Assembly (NCBI GenBank): GCA_030272585.1
Contig: BSYQ01000005.1
Coordinates: 5,983,501 to 6,047,500, forward strand
DNA length: 64,000 bases
Source: Bryopsis sp. KO-2023
Lineage: Eukaryota; Chlorophyta; Ulvophyceae; Bryopsidales; Bryopsidaceae
Direction of reading: 5' to 3'
Positions 20,112-31,849 of the stretch are shown here, piece by piece. Position 1 is the stretch's first letter, and each line of letters opens with the position of its first letter. Both the position numbers and the translations under genes were made by a program. The notes under the pieces were generated by a model that searched no databases, had not been told where the DNA came from, and saw only the letters and a program-made list of their open reading frames with translations.

Positions 20112-20177
20112 GGTGCACTGTTCTTTTTCCGTGCTTGTTTTTTTTGGGGGCTACGACCGGGAAGAAAAGGCCTTGAG

Positions 20178-20248
20178 TGCGTTGACCGGGAATCGAACCC
20201 GGGTCTCTACCGTGGCAGGGTAGTATGCTACCACTGTACCATCAACGC
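20178..20248 (-). tRNA. tRNA-Gly(GCC) (unit 3)
   Basis: Same as unit 1. Confidence 0.95.
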
Positions 20249-20515
20249 CTCGACGAAAATACCCGAGCTTGCTCGATCGGGTAACATGCGTGCGGGGGAA
20301 TCGGGCCGGAACCGGGCAGAGGACTTTGGTCAAAATTCGGGTCCGGGGTTACGGTCGTGTTACCCGTCGCCGTAATGCGGCCGTAATTGTGTTCCGTAAC
20401 CGAAAGTTGTTTACTCTCCCGTCATTTACGGTAATTTATGGTCGGACAAGTTCTTACTACGGTTACGGTGACCGTGACCGTAAGGTCCTGTCTATGGTCG
20501 GAACGGAAGGGCGGA

Positions 20516-20589
20516 CGCCCGAGGAGGGACTCGAACCCTCGGCCACGAGATTAAAAGTCTCGCGCTCTGCCAAACTGAGCTACCCGGGC
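20516..20589 (-). tRNA. tRNA-Lys(UUU) (unit 3)
   Basis: Same as unit 1. Confidence 0.95.
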
Positions 20590-20695
20590 ATATCTCAAGC
20601 AGGATCGCGCCGATCTCGTGGATCCCGATTCCGGGAATCTCGATCGCGGGGGGGCGACCGAGCCTCCACGCAGCGCGCGATCGACTCGTCGTCGA

Positions 20696-20777
20696 GCTGA
20701 GATGTCCGAGTGGTTAAGGAGGTGGACTCGAAATCCACTGGGTTCATCCCGCGCAGGTTCAAATCCTGCTCTCAGCG
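20696..20777 (+). tRNA. tRNA-Ser(CGA) (unit 3)
   Basis: Array consensus. Confidence 0.95.
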
Positions 20778-20980
20778 AGCGTCGAAGTCGTTTTTCGGAG
20801 CGGCAAAAGACAAGGATGCAAGGTGGGCGTGCATGAACCCGGGTCTCCTGCGTGACAGTGACAGGCAAGAATACTCACCGCCGTACTGCAACGACTCGAT
20901 CACGATGACGAGGCTGACGATGAGGTTGATGACGAGGCGTGCGACGAGGATGGACGACGCGACGCCTCATCACGACGTGA

Positions 20981-21062
20981 GTTGGGGTGTCCGAGTGGTT
21001 AAGGAGGTGGACTAGAAATCCACTGGGTTTGTCCCGCGCAGGTTCGAATCCTGCCCTCAACG
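20981..21062 (+). tRNA. tRNA-Ser(AGA) (unit 3)
   Basis: Array consensus. Confidence 0.95.
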
Positions 21063-21118
21063 AGGCATGTGTGTGCGTGTGTGTTCGCGAACCGAGGGGG
21101 TGACGCGGAAAGGCACGT

Positions 21119-21201
21119 TGTGGTGAGTGGGATTCGAACCCACGCTCGTCTCCGAACTAGAACCTGAATCTAGCGCCTTAGACCAACTCGGCCATCACCA
21201 C
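21119..21201 (-). tRNA. tRNA-Leu(CAG) (unit 3)
   Basis: Array consensus. Confidence 0.95.
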
Positions 21202-21299
21202 ACCATCGTCGCTCGGGAGCCACCCCCACGAGGGCCCCGCCCCGGACGGGAGTCGCAGGCGACGCCCCCCGAGATCGGCGGCACGGAAATCTTTCCGTG

Positions 21300-21391
21300 G
21301 CCTCGGTGGCGCAGTCGGTTAGCGCGTCGGTCTCATAACCTCGTGAGCCATCCGGAGGTCACCAGTTCGATCCTGGTCCTGGTCCGGGGCA
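21300..21391 (+). tRNA. tRNA-Met(CAU) with 6-nt duplication (unit 3)
   Basis: Long form as in unit 1; probably non-functional. Confidence 0.65.
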
Positions 21392-21439
21392 ACCAACGCT
21401 TTTGACGGGACGCCCCACGCCACGTCACAAATTCTGACG

Positions 21440-21520
21440 TGTGGCGAGTGGGATTTGAACCCACGCCCTTTCGGACTAGAACCTTACTCCAGCGCCTTGG
21501 ACCAACTCGGCCATCGCCAC
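21440..21520 (-). tRNA. tRNA-Leu(AAG) (unit 3)
   Basis: Anticodon-stem variant TCTAG in place of TCCAG, turning a G-C pair into G-U. Confidence 0.93.
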
Positions 21521-21595
21521 ATACGAGAGGAGGGGTCCGCCGCGCGTCTTCAAGCTGGGGTCTCGGACGTCGGTCCGCTAAAAAAAGAGCACGAG

Positions 21596-21666
21596 TGCGT
21601 TGACCGGGAATCGAACCCGGGTCTCTACCTTGGGAGGGTAGTATGCTACCACTATATCACCAACGC
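21596..21666 (-). tRNA. tRNA-Gly(CCC) (unit 3)
   Basis: A37 form. Confidence 0.95.
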
Positions 21667-22781
21667 GGCTCGAGGGATTGCGCGTGCGGAGAGCGTGGTA
21701 GGTTCGGGAAGCTGTCGGGAAGCTGTCGGGGACAAGTGCCGTCGCGCGCGGGAACGAGGTTGCGCCAAAACTTCGGGAGGGTGTTCGTTCGTGGTTAGGA
21801 CTCGTTTCGAGTTTTTTCATCGTTGCGATTTTTCCGGGTGCTCGGATTCGGATATACGAGAGATATCGGCAATGGCCCATTTCGTTCGCTCGAATTATCG
21901 CGTAAAAGGAGTTCTTCGTTTTCCATGGGTTTTTGGTGTCTCTTCGAGTTGTGGTGTATTATTATTATTTTTATTTTTTTCTTTCCTCGCAAGAGATCGA
22001 TTCGTTTCTTTCTATTTTCGTCGTTCTTTTCTTATTTTTGTGCCGTTCGTTCCCTCCTTTCCTTCCAATAATCTTTCTTTTCTTTTCTTCCCTTTTCCGT
22101 GCTTTTCTGCTTTTTCCTTTTTCGATTCTTTCTCTTTCGGTCCTTTCGAGAAGATTCCATTTCCTTTGCATTCTTCTTTCGCCGTTTCGAAAGGTTTTTT
22201 TCTCCCCCTTCGAAATCAAACCGGTTTCTGTCTATCGTGTTTTCTCTCAAAGTTCATTTTCCTTCTTTCCCTCCCCCTTTTCTTTTCCTTTCTAGCTTTT
22301 TCGCTCTTTTCTTCGACCTCTCTCCCGATTTTCTCCCGAGAGGGATCCCGTGGATGATCCCGGATTACCCGATCGGATGATCCAACAAGGGCGCGGTTGA
22401 ACCCAGAAACGCCACCAACACGCCACCACCTGTGCGTTCCGTCGCCACACACGTCAAAACAGAAACGAACATGCTCCCAAGGCTTTTTCGCTCTACTGCC
22501 GCTCACCCACGAGCTGACCCACACACACTCCACCGCCCGCGCGCGCGCTCACAGGCGCACACTCACCCACACACCCACACACGAAAGATCGTGCCACACC
22601 TGAAAACGCTCCCACGGGGTCCTTTTCGATTGGATGAAGCCAAAAACACCATTTCACCGCTCTGCCCACCTCACCTCAAAAGAACAAACAAAAAACAATC
22701 GGTCCCCCAAACCGTCGGAGGGACACGTCCCTCGCGCACCTGAAAAACGGATACTTCACCTCCCGGCGTCCGCTTCAAAAC

Positions 22782-22901
22782 GTGTTGCCATCAAACCACC
22801 GTGAATACATGCGATCCCTTCCGAACTCGCCAATCAAGCACGGTTGGGGCCGATCAGTACCGAGATCAGGGATGTCTCAGGAAATCCGGCGGCGGCAACT
22901 C
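22782..22901 (+). rRNA. 5S ribosomal RNA (unit 4)
   Basis: Array consensus. Confidence 0.85.
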
Positions 22902-22967
22902 GGTGCACTGTTCTTTTTCCGTGCTTGTTTTTTTTGGGGGCTACGACCGGGAAGAAAAGGCCTTGAG

Positions 22968-23038
22968 TGCGTTGACCGGGAATCGAACCCGGGTCTCTAC
23001 CGTGGCAGGGTAGTATGCTACCACTGTACCATCAACGC
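22968..23038 (-). tRNA. tRNA-Gly(GCC) (unit 4)
   Basis: Array consensus. Confidence 0.95.
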
Positions 23039-23305
23039 CTCGACGAAAATACCCGAGCTTGCTCGATCGGGTAACATGCGTGCGGGGGAATCGGGCCGGA
23101 ACCGGGCAGAGGACTTTGGTCAAAATTCGGGTCCGGGGTTACGGTCGTGTTACCCGTCGCCGTAATGCGGCCGTAATTGTGTTCCGTAACCGAAAGTTGT
23201 TTACTCTCCCGTCATTTACGGTAATTTATGGTCGGACAAGTTCTTACTACGGTTACGGTGACCGTGACCGTAAGGTCCTGTCTATGGTCGGAACGGAAGG
23301 GCGGA

Positions 23306-23379
23306 CGCCCGAGGAGGGACTCGAACCCTCGGCCACGAGATTAAAAGTCTCGCGCTCTGCCAAACTGAGCTACCCGGGC
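23306..23379 (-). tRNA. tRNA-Lys(UUU) (unit 4)
   Basis: Array consensus. Confidence 0.95.
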
Positions 23380-23485
23380 ATATCTCAAGCAGGATCGCGC
23401 CGATCTCGTGGATCCCGATTCCGGGAATCTCGATCGCGGGGGGGCGACCGAGCCTCCACGCAGCGCGCGATCGACTCGTCGTCGA

Positions 23486-23567
23486 GCTGAGATGTCCGAG
23501 TGGTTAAGGAGGTGGACTCGAAATCCACTGGGTTCATCCCGCGCAGGTTCAAATCCTGCTCTCAGCG
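23486..23567 (+). tRNA. tRNA-Ser(CGA) (unit 4)
   Basis: Array consensus. Confidence 0.95.
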
Positions 23568-23770
23568 AGCGTCGAAGTCGTTTTTCGGAGCGGCAAAAGA
23601 CAAGGATGCAAGGTGGGCGTGCATGAACCCGGGTCTCCTGCGTGACAGTGACAGGCAAGAATACTCACCGCCGTACTGCAACGACTCGATCACGATGACG
23701 AGGCTGACGATGAGGTTGATGACGAGGCGTGCGACGAGGATGGACGACGCGACGCCTCATCACGACGTGA

Positions 23771-23852
23771 GTTGGGGTGTCCGAGTGGTTAAGGAGGTGG
23801 ACTAGAAATCCACTGGGTTTGTCCCGCGCAGGTTCGAATCCTGCCCTCAACG
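23771..23852 (+). tRNA. tRNA-Ser(AGA) (unit 4)
   Basis: Array consensus. Confidence 0.95.
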
Positions 23853-23908
23853 AGGCATGTGTGTGCGTGTGTGTTCGCGAACCGAGGGGGTGACGCGGAA
23901 AGGCACGT

Positions 23909-23991
23909 TGTGGTGAGTGGGATTCGAACCCACGCTCGTCTCCGAACTAGAACCTGAATCTAGCGCCTTAGACCAACTCGGCCATCACCAC
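23909..23991 (-). tRNA. tRNA-Leu(CAG) (unit 4)
   Basis: Array consensus. Confidence 0.95.
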
Positions 23992-24089
23992 ACCATCGTC
24001 GCTCGGGAGCCACCCCCACGAGGGCCCCGCCCCGGACGGGAGTCGCAGGCGACGCCCCCCGAGATCGGCGGCACGGAAATCTTTCCGTG

Positions 24090-24175
24090 GCCTCGGTGGC
24101 GCAGTCGGTTAGCGCGTCGGTCTCATAACCTCGTGAGCCATCCGGAGGTCACCAGTTCGATCCTGGTCCGGGGCA
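24090..24175 (+). tRNA. tRNA-Met(CAU), intron-containing (unit 4)
   Basis: Intact short form. Confidence 0.9.
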
Positions 24176-24223
24176 ACCAACGCTTTTGACGGGACGCCCC
24201 ACGCCACGTCACAAATTCTGACG

Positions 24224-24304
24224 TGTGGCGAGTGGGATTTGAACCCACGCCCTTTCGGACTAGAACCTTACTCCAGCGCCTTGGACCAACTCGGCCATCG
24301 CCAC
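24224..24304 (-). tRNA. tRNA-Leu(AAG) (unit 4)
   Basis: TCTAG stem variant shared with unit 3. Confidence 0.93.
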
Positions 24305-24379
24305 ATACGAGAGGAGGGGTCCGCCGCGCGTCTTCAAGCTGGGGTCTCGGACGTCGGTCCGCTAAAAAAAGAGCACGAG

Positions 24380-24450
24380 TGCGTTGACCGGGAATCGAAC
24401 CCGGGTCTCTACCTTGGGAGGGTAGTATGCTACCACTATATCACCAACGC
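24380..24450 (-). tRNA. tRNA-Gly(CCC) (unit 4)
   Basis: A37 form. Confidence 0.95.
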
Positions 24451-25565
24451 GGCTCGAGGGATTGCGCGTGCGGAGAGCGTGGTAGGTTCGGGAAGCTGTC
24501 GGGAAGCTGTCGGGGACAAGTGCCGTCGCGCGCGGGAACGAGGTTGCGCCAAAACTTCGGGAGGGTGTTCGTTCGTGGTTAGGACTCGTTTCGAGTTTTT
24601 TCATCGTTGCGATTTTTCCGGGTGCTCGGATTCGGATATACGAGAGATATCGGCAATGGCCCATTTCGTTCGCTCGAATTATCGCGTAAAAGGAGTTCTT
24701 CGTTTTCCATGGGTTTTTGGTGTCTCTTCGAGTTGTGGTGTATTATTATTATTTTTATTTTTTTCTTTCCTCGCAAGAGATCGATTCGTTTCTTTCTATT
24801 TTCGTCGTTCTTTTCTTATTTTTGTGCCGTTCGTTCCCTCCTTTCCTTCCAATAATCTTTCTTTTCTTTTCTTCCCTTTTCCGTGCTTTTCTGCTTTTTC
24901 CTTTTTCGATTCTTTCTCTTTCGGTCCTTTCGAGAAGATTCCATTTCCTTTGCATTCTTCTTTCGCCGTTTCGAAAGGTTTTTTTCTCCCCCTTCGAAAT
25001 CAAACCGGTTTCTGTCTATCGTGTTTTCTCTCAAAGTTCATTTTCCTTCTTTCCCTCCCCCTTTTCTTTTCCTTTCTAGCTTTTTCGCTCTTTTCTTCGA
25101 CCTCTCTCCCGATTTTCTCCCGAGAGGGATCCCGTGGATGATCCCGGATTACCCGATCGGATGATCCAACAAGGGCGCGGTTGAACCCAGAAACGCCACC
25201 AACACGCCACCACCTGTGCGTTCCGTCGCCACACACGTCAAAACAGAAACGAACATGCTCCCAAGGCTTTTTCGCTCTACTGCCGCTCACCCACGAGCTG
25301 ACCCACACACACTCCACCGCCCGCGCGCGCGCTCACAGGCGCACACTCACCCACACACCCACACACGAAAGATCGTGCCACACCTGAAAACGCTCCCACG
25401 GGGTCCTTTTCGATTGGATGAAGCCAAAAACACCATTTCACCGCTCTGCCCACCTCACCTCAAAAGAACAAACAAAAAACAATCGGTCCCCCAAACCGTC
25501 GGAGGGACACGTCCCTCGCGCACCTGAAAAACGGATACTTCACCTCCCGGCGTCCGCTTCAAAAC

Positions 25566-25685
25566 GTGTTGCCATCAAACCACCGTGAATACATGCGATC
25601 CCTTCCGAACTCGCCAATCAAGCACGGTTGGGGCCGATCAGTACCGAGATCAGGGATGTCTCAGGAAATCCGGCGGCGGCAACTC
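25566..25685 (+). rRNA. 5S ribosomal RNA (unit 5)
   Basis: Array consensus. Confidence 0.85.
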
Positions 25686-25751
25686 GGTGCACTGTTCTTT
25701 TTCCGTGCTTGTTTTTTTTGGGGGCTACGACCGGGAAGAAAAGGCCTTGAG

Positions 25752-25822
25752 TGCGTTGACCGGGAATCGAACCCGGGTCTCTACCGTGGCAGGGTAGTAT
25801 GCTACCACTGTACCATCAACGC
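25752..25822 (-). tRNA. tRNA-Gly(GCC) (unit 5)
   Basis: Array consensus. Confidence 0.95.
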
Positions 25823-26089
25823 CTCGACGAAAATACCCGAGCTTGCTCGATCGGGTAACATGCGTGCGGGGGAATCGGGCCGGAACCGGGCAGAGGACTT
25901 TGGTCAAAATTCGGGTCCGGGGTTACGGTCGTGTTACCCGTCGCCGTAATGCGGCCGTAATTGTGTTCCGTAACCGAAAGTTGTTTACTCTCCCGTCATT
26001 TACGGTAATTTATGGTCGGACAAGTTCTTACTACGGTTACGGTGACCGTGACCGTAAGGTCCTGTCTATGGTCGGAACGGAAGGGCGGA

Positions 26090-26163
26090 CGCCCGAGGAG
26101 GGACTCGAACCCTCGGCCACGAGATTAAAAGTCTCGCGCTCTGCCAAACTGAGCTACCCGGGC
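26090..26163 (-). tRNA. tRNA-Lys(UUU) (unit 5)
   Basis: Array consensus. Confidence 0.95.
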
Positions 26164-26269
26164 ATATCTCAAGCAGGATCGCGCCGATCTCGTGGATCCC
26201 GATTCCGGGAATCTCGATCGCGGGGGGGCGACCGAGCCTCCACGCAGCGCGCGATCGACTCGTCGTCGA

Positions 26270-26351
26270 GCTGAGATGTCCGAGTGGTTAAGGAGGTGGA
26301 CTCGAAATCCACTGGGTTCATCCCGCGCAGGTTCAAATCCTGCTCTCAGCG
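26270..26351 (+). tRNA. tRNA-Ser(CGA) (unit 5)
   Basis: Array consensus. Confidence 0.95.
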
Positions 26352-26554
26352 AGCGTCGAAGTCGTTTTTCGGAGCGGCAAAAGACAAGGATGCAAGGTGG
26401 GCGTGCATGAACCCGGGTCTCCTGCGTGACAGTGACAGGCAAGAATACTCACCGCCGTACTGCAACGACTCGATCACGATGACGAGGCTGACGATGAGGT
26501 TGATGACGAGGCGTGCGACGAGGATGGACGACGCGACGCCTCATCACGACGTGA

Positions 26555-26636
26555 GTTGGGGTGTCCGAGTGGTTAAGGAGGTGGACTAGAAATCCACTGG
26601 GTTTGTCCCGCGCAGGTTCGAATCCTGCCCTCAACG
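26555..26636 (+). tRNA. tRNA-Ser(AGA) (unit 5)
   Basis: Array consensus. Confidence 0.95.
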
Positions 26637-26692
26637 AGGCATGTGTGTGCGTGTGTGTTCGCGAACCGAGGGGGTGACGCGGAAAGGCACGT

Positions 26693-26775
26693 TGTGGTGA
26701 GTGGGATTCGAACCCACGCTCGTCTCCGAACTAGAACCTGAATCTAGCGCCTTAGACCAACTCGGCCATCACCAC
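26693..26775 (-). tRNA. tRNA-Leu(CAG) (unit 5)
   Basis: Array consensus. Confidence 0.95.
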
Positions 26776-26873
26776 ACCATCGTCGCTCGGGAGCCACCCC
26801 CACGAGGGCCCCGCCCCGGACGGGAGTCGCAGGCGACGCCCCCCGAGATCGGCGGCACGGAAATCTTTCCGTG

Positions 26874-26965
26874 GCCTCGGTGGCGCAGTCGGTTAGCGCG
26901 TCGGTCTCATAACCTCGTGAGCCATCCGGAGGTCACCAGTTCGATCCTGGTCCTGGTCCGGGGCA
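26874..26965 (+). tRNA. tRNA-Met(CAU) with 6-nt duplication (unit 5)
   Basis: Long form; probably non-functional. Confidence 0.65.
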
Positions 26966-27013
26966 ACCAACGCTTTTGACGGGACGCCCCACGCCACGTC
27001 ACAAATTCTGACG

Positions 27014-27094
27014 TGTGGCGAGTGGGATTTGAACCCACGCCCTTTCGGACTGGAACCTTACTCCAGCGCCTTGGACCAACTCGGCCATCGCCAC
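27014..27094 (-). tRNA. tRNA-Leu(AAG) (unit 5)
   Basis: Array consensus. Confidence 0.95.
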
Positions 27095-27169
27095 ATACGA
27101 GAGGAGGGGTCCGCCGCGCGTCTTCAAGCTGGGGTCTCGGACGTCGGTCCGCTAAAAAAAGAGCACGAG

Positions 27170-27240
27170 TGCGTTGACCGGGAATCGAACCCGGGTCTCT
27201 ACCTTGGGAGGGTAGTATGCTACCACTATATCACCAACGC
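27170..27240 (-). tRNA. tRNA-Gly(CCC) (unit 5)
   Basis: A37 form. Confidence 0.95.
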
Positions 27241-28355
27241 GGCTCGAGGGATGGCGCGTGCGGAGAGCGTGGTAGGTTCGGGAAGCTGTCGGGAAGCTGT
27301 CGGGGACAAGTGCCGTCGCGCGCGGGAACGAGGTTGCGCCAAAACTTCGGGAGGGTGTTCGTTCGTGGTTAGGACTCGTTTCGAGTTTTTTCATCGTTGC
27401 GATTTTTCCGGGTGCTCGGATTCGGATATACGAGAGATATCGGCAATGGCCCATTTCGTTCGCTCGAATTATCGCGTAAAAGGAGTTCTTCGTTTTCCAT
27501 GGGTTTTTGGTGTCTCTTCGAGTTGTGGTGTATTATTATTATTTTTATTTTTTTCTTTCCTCGCAAGAGATCGATTCGTTTCTTTCTATTTTCGTCGTTC
27601 TTTTCTTATTTTTGTGCCGTTCGTTCCCTCCTTTCCTTCCAATAATCTTTCTTTTCTTTTCTTCCCTTTTCCGTGCTTTTCTGCTTTTTCCTTTTTCGAT
27701 TCTTTCTCTTTCGGTCCTTTCGAGAAGATTCCATTTCCTTTGCATTCTTCTTTCGCCGTTTCGAAAGGTTTTTTTCTCCCCCTTCGAAATCAAACCGGTT
27801 TCTGTCTATCGTGTTTTCTCTCAAAGTTCATTTTCCTTCTTTCCCTCCCCCTTTTCTTTTCCTTTCTAGCTTTTTCGCTCTTTTCTTCGACCTCTCTCCC
27901 GATTTTCTCCCGAGAGGGATCCCGTGGATGATCCCGGATTACCCGATCGGATGATCCAACAAGGGCGCGGTTGAACCCAGAAACGCCACCAACACGCCAC
28001 CACCTGTGCGTTCCGTCGCCACACACGTCAAAACAGAAACGAACATGCTCCCAAGGCTTTTTCGCTCTACTGCCGCTCACCCACGAGCTGACCCACACAC
28101 ACTCCACCGCCCGCGCGCGCGCTCACAGGCGCACACTCACCCACACACCCACACACGAAAGATCGTGCCACACCTGAAAACGCTCCCACGGGGTCCTTTT
28201 CGATTGGATGAAGCCAAAAACACCATTTCACCGCTCTGCCCACCTCACCTCAAAAGAACAAACAAAAAACAATCGGTCCCCCAAACCGTCGGAGGGACAC
28301 GTCCCTCGCGCACCTGAAAAACGGATACTTCACCTCCCGGCGTCCGCTTCAAAAC

Positions 28356-28475
28356 GTGTTGCCATCAAACCACCGTGAATACATGCGATCCCTTCCGAAC
28401 TCGCCAATCAAGCACGGTTGGGGCCGATCAGTACCGAGATCAGGGATGTCTCAGGAAATCCGGCGGCGGCAACTC
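28356..28475 (+). rRNA. 5S ribosomal RNA (unit 6)
   Basis: Array consensus. Confidence 0.85.
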
Positions 28476-28541
28476 GGTGCACTGTTCTTTTTCCGTGCTT
28501 GTTTTTTTTGGGGGCTACGACCGGGAAGAAAAGGCCTTGAG

Positions 28542-28612
28542 TGCGTTGACCGGGAATCGAACCCGGGTCTCTACCGTGGCAGGGTAGTATGCTACCACTG
28601 TACCATCAACGC
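28542..28612 (-). tRNA. tRNA-Gly(GCC) (unit 6)
   Basis: Array consensus. Confidence 0.95.
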
Positions 28613-28879
28613 CTCGACGAAAATACCCGAGCTTGCTCGATCGGGTAACATGCGTGCGGGGGAATCGGGCCGGAACCGGGCAGAGGACTTTGGTCAAAAT
28701 TCGGGTCCGGGGTTACGGTCGTGTTACCCGTCGCCGTAATGCGGCCGTAATTGTGTTCCGTAACCGAAAGTTGTTTACTCTCCCGTCATTTACGGTAATT
28801 TATGGTCGGACAAGTTCTTACTACGGTTACGGTGACCGTGACCGTAAGGTCCTGTCTATGGTCGGAACGGAAGGGCGGA

Positions 28880-28953
28880 CGCCCGAGGAGGGACTCGAAC
28901 CCTCGGCCACGAGATTAAAAGTCTCGCGCTCTGCCAAACTGAGCTACCCGGGC
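28880..28953 (-). tRNA. tRNA-Lys(UUU) (unit 6)
   Basis: Array consensus. Confidence 0.95.
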
Positions 28954-29059
28954 ATATCTCAAGCAGGATCGCGCCGATCTCGTGGATCCCGATTCCGGGA
29001 ATCTCGATCGCGGGGGGGCGACCGAGCCTCCACGCAGCGCGCGATCGACTCGTCGTCGA

Positions 29060-29141
29060 GCTGAGATGTCCGAGTGGTTAAGGAGGTGGACTCGAAATCC
29101 ACTGGGTTCATCCCGCGCAGGTTCAAATCCTGCTCTCAGCG
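29060..29141 (+). tRNA. tRNA-Ser(CGA) (unit 6)
   Basis: Array consensus. Confidence 0.95.
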
Positions 29142-29344
29142 AGCGTCGAAGTCGTTTTTCGGAGCGGCAAAAGACAAGGATGCAAGGTGGGCGTGCATGA
29201 ACCCGGGTCTCCTGCGTGACAGTGACAGGCAAGAATACTCACCGCCGTACTGCAACGACTCGATCACGATGACGAGGCTGACGATGAGGTTGATGACGAG
29301 GCGTGCGACGAGGATGGACGACGCGACGCCTCATCACGACGTGA

Positions 29345-29426
29345 GTTGGGGTGTCCGAGTGGTTAAGGAGGTGGACTAGAAATCCACTGGGTTTGTCCCG
29401 CGCAGGTTCGAATCCTGCCCTCAACG
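29345..29426 (+). tRNA. tRNA-Ser(AGA) (unit 6)
   Basis: Array consensus. Confidence 0.95.
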
Positions 29427-29482
29427 AGGCATGTGTGTGCGTGTGTGTTCGCGAACCGAGGGGGTGACGCGGAAAGGCACGT

Positions 29483-29565
29483 TGTGGTGAGTGGGATTCG
29501 AACCCACGCTCGTCTCCGAACTAGAACCTGAATCTAGCGCCTTAGACCAACTCGGCCATCACCAC
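29483..29565 (-). tRNA. tRNA-Leu(CAG) (unit 6)
   Basis: Array consensus. Confidence 0.95.
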
Positions 29566-29663
29566 ACCATCGTCGCTCGGGAGCCACCCCCACGAGGGCC
29601 CCGCCCCGGACGGGAGTCGCAGGCGACGCCCCCCGAGATCGGCGGCACGGAAATCTTTCCGTG

Positions 29664-29755
29664 GCCTCGGTGGCGCAGTCGGTTAGCGCGTCGGTCTCAT
29701 AACCTCGTGAGCCATCCGGAGGTCACCAGTTCGATCCTGGTCCTGGTCCGGGGCA
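29664..29755 (+). tRNA. tRNA-Met(CAU) with 6-nt duplication (unit 6)
   Basis: Long form; probably non-functional. Confidence 0.65.
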
Positions 29756-29803
29756 ACCAACGCTTTTGACGGGACGCCCCACGCCACGTCACAAATTCTG
29801 ACG

Positions 29804-29884
29804 TGTGGCGAGTGGGATTTGAACCCACGCCCTTTCGGACTGGAACCTTACTCCAGCGCCTTGGACCAACTCGGCCATCGCCAC
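29804..29884 (-). tRNA. tRNA-Leu(AAG) (unit 6)
   Basis: Array consensus. Confidence 0.95.
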
Positions 29885-29959
29885 ATACGAGAGGAGGGGT
29901 CCGCCGCGCGTCTTCAAGCTGGGGTCTCGGACGTCGGTCCGCTAAAAAAAGAGCACGAG

Positions 29960-30030
29960 TGCGTTGACCGGGAATCGAACCCGGGTCTCTACCTTGGGAG
30001 GGTAGTATGCTACCACTATATCACCAACGC
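29960..30030 (-). tRNA. tRNA-Gly(CCC) (unit 6)
   Basis: A37 form. Confidence 0.95.
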
Positions 30031-31145
30031 GGCTCGAGGGATGGCGCGTGCGGAGAGCGTGGTAGGTTCGGGAAGCTGTCGGGAAGCTGTCGGGGACAAG
30101 TGCCGTCGCGCGCGGGAACGAGGTTGCGCCAAAACTTCGGGAGGGTGTTCGTTCGTGGTTAGGACTCGTTTCGAGTTTTTTCATCGTTGCGATTTTTCCG
30201 GGTGCTCGGATTCGGATATACGAGAGATATCGGCAATGGCCCATTTCGTTCGCTCGAATTATCGCGTAAAAGGAGTTCTTCGTTTTCCATGGGTTTTTGG
30301 TGTCTCTTCGAGTTGTGGTGTATTATTATTATTTTTATTTTTTTCTTTCCTCGCAAGAGATCGATTCGTTTCTTTCTATTTTCGTCGTTCTTTTCTTATT
30401 TTTGTGCCGTTCGTTCCCTCCTTTCCTTCCAATAATCTTTCTTTTCTTTTCTTCCCTTTTCCGTGCTTTTCTGCTTTTTCCTTTTTCGATTCTTTCTCTT
30501 TCGGTCCTTTCGAGAAGATTCCATTTCCTTTGCATTCTTCTTTCGCCGTTTCGAAAGGTTTTTTTCTCCCCCTTCGAAATCAAACCGGTTTCTGTCTATC
30601 GTGTTTTCTCTCAAAGTTCATTTTCCTTCTTTCCCTCCCCCTTTTCTTTTCCTTTCTAGCTTTTTCGCTCTTTTCTTCGACCTCTCTCCCGATTTTCTCC
30701 CGAGAGGGATCCCGTGGATGATCCCGGATTACCCGATCGGATGATCCAACAAGGGCGCGGTTGAACCCAGAAACGCCACCAACACGCCACCACCTGTGCG
30801 TTCCGTCGCCACACACGTCAAAACAGAAACGAACATGCTCCCAAGGCTTTTTCGCTCTACTGCCGCTCACCCACGAGCTGACCCACACACACTCCACCGC
30901 CCGCGCGCGCGCTCACAGGCGCACACTCACCCACACACCCACACACGAAAGATCGTGCCACACCTGAAAACGCTCCCACGGGGTCCTTTTCGATTGGATG
31001 AAGCCAAAAACACCATTTCACCGCTCTGCCCACCTCACCTCAAAAGAACAAACAAAAAACAATCGGTCCCCCAAACCGTCGGAGGGACACGTCCCTCGCG
31101 CACCTGAAAAACGGATACTTCACCTCCCGGCGTCCGCTTCAAAAC

Positions 31146-31265
31146 GTGTTGCCATCAAACCACCGTGAATACATGCGATCCCTTCCGAACTCGCCAATCA
31201 AGCACGGTTGGGGCCGATCAGTACCGAGATCAGGGATGTCTCAGGAAATCCGGCGGCGGCAACTC
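31146..31265 (+). rRNA. 5S ribosomal RNA (unit 7)
   Basis: Array consensus. Confidence 0.85.
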
Positions 31266-31331
31266 GGTGCACTGTTCTTTTTCCGTGCTTGTTTTTTTTG
31301 GGGGCTACGACCGGGAAGAAAAGGCCTTGAG

Positions 31332-31402
31332 TGCGTTGACCGGGAATCGAACCCGGGTCTCTACCGTGGCAGGGTAGTATGCTACCACTGTACCATCAAC
31401 GC
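31332..31402 (-). tRNA. tRNA-Gly(GCC) (unit 7)
   Basis: Array consensus. Confidence 0.95.
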
Positions 31403-31669
31403 CTCGACGAAAATACCCGAGCTTGCTCGATCGGGTAACATGCGTGCGGGGGAATCGGGCCGGAACCGGGCAGAGGACTTTGGTCAAAATTCGGGTCCGG
31501 GGTTACGGTCGTGTTACCCGTCGCCGTAATGCGGCCGTAATTGTGTTCCGTAACCGAAAGTTGTTTACTCTCCCGTCATTTACGGTAATTTATGGTCGGA
31601 CAAGTTCTTACTACGGTTACGGTGACCGTGACCGTAAGGTCCTGTCTATGGTCGGAACGGAAGGGCGGA

Positions 31670-31743
31670 CGCCCGAGGAGGGACTCGAACCCTCGGCCAC
31701 GAGATTAAAAGTCTCGCGCTCTGCCAAACTGAGCTACCCGGGC
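31670..31743 (-). tRNA. tRNA-Lys(UUU) (unit 7)
   Basis: Array consensus. Confidence 0.95.
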
Positions 31744-31849
31744 ATATCTCAAGCAGGATCGCGCCGATCTCGTGGATCCCGATTCCGGGAATCTCGATCG
31801 CGGGGGGGCGACCGAGCCTCCACGCAGCGCGCGATCGACTCGTCGTCGA

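Larger units (their letters stand above)
18908..21697 (+). repeat. array unit 3 (2790 bp)
   Basis: Long form with the Met 6-bp duplication. Leu-AAG stem variant and GGGATTGCGCG tail variant are shared with unit 4. Asp relic at 20833-20894. Confidence 0.97.
21698..24481 (+). repeat. array unit 4 (2784 bp)
   Basis: Short form. Shares the Leu-AAG stem variant and the GGGATTGCGCG tail with unit 3. Asp relic at 23623-23684. Confidence 0.97.
24482..27271 (+). repeat. array unit 5 (2790 bp)
   Basis: Long form with the Met 6-bp duplication; consensus Leu-AAG and GGGATGGCGCG tail. Asp relic at 26407-26468. Confidence 0.97.
27272..30061 (+). repeat. array unit 6 (2790 bp)
   Basis: Long form; last unit seen with the Met duplication. 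Asp relic at 29197-29258. Confidence 0.97.
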
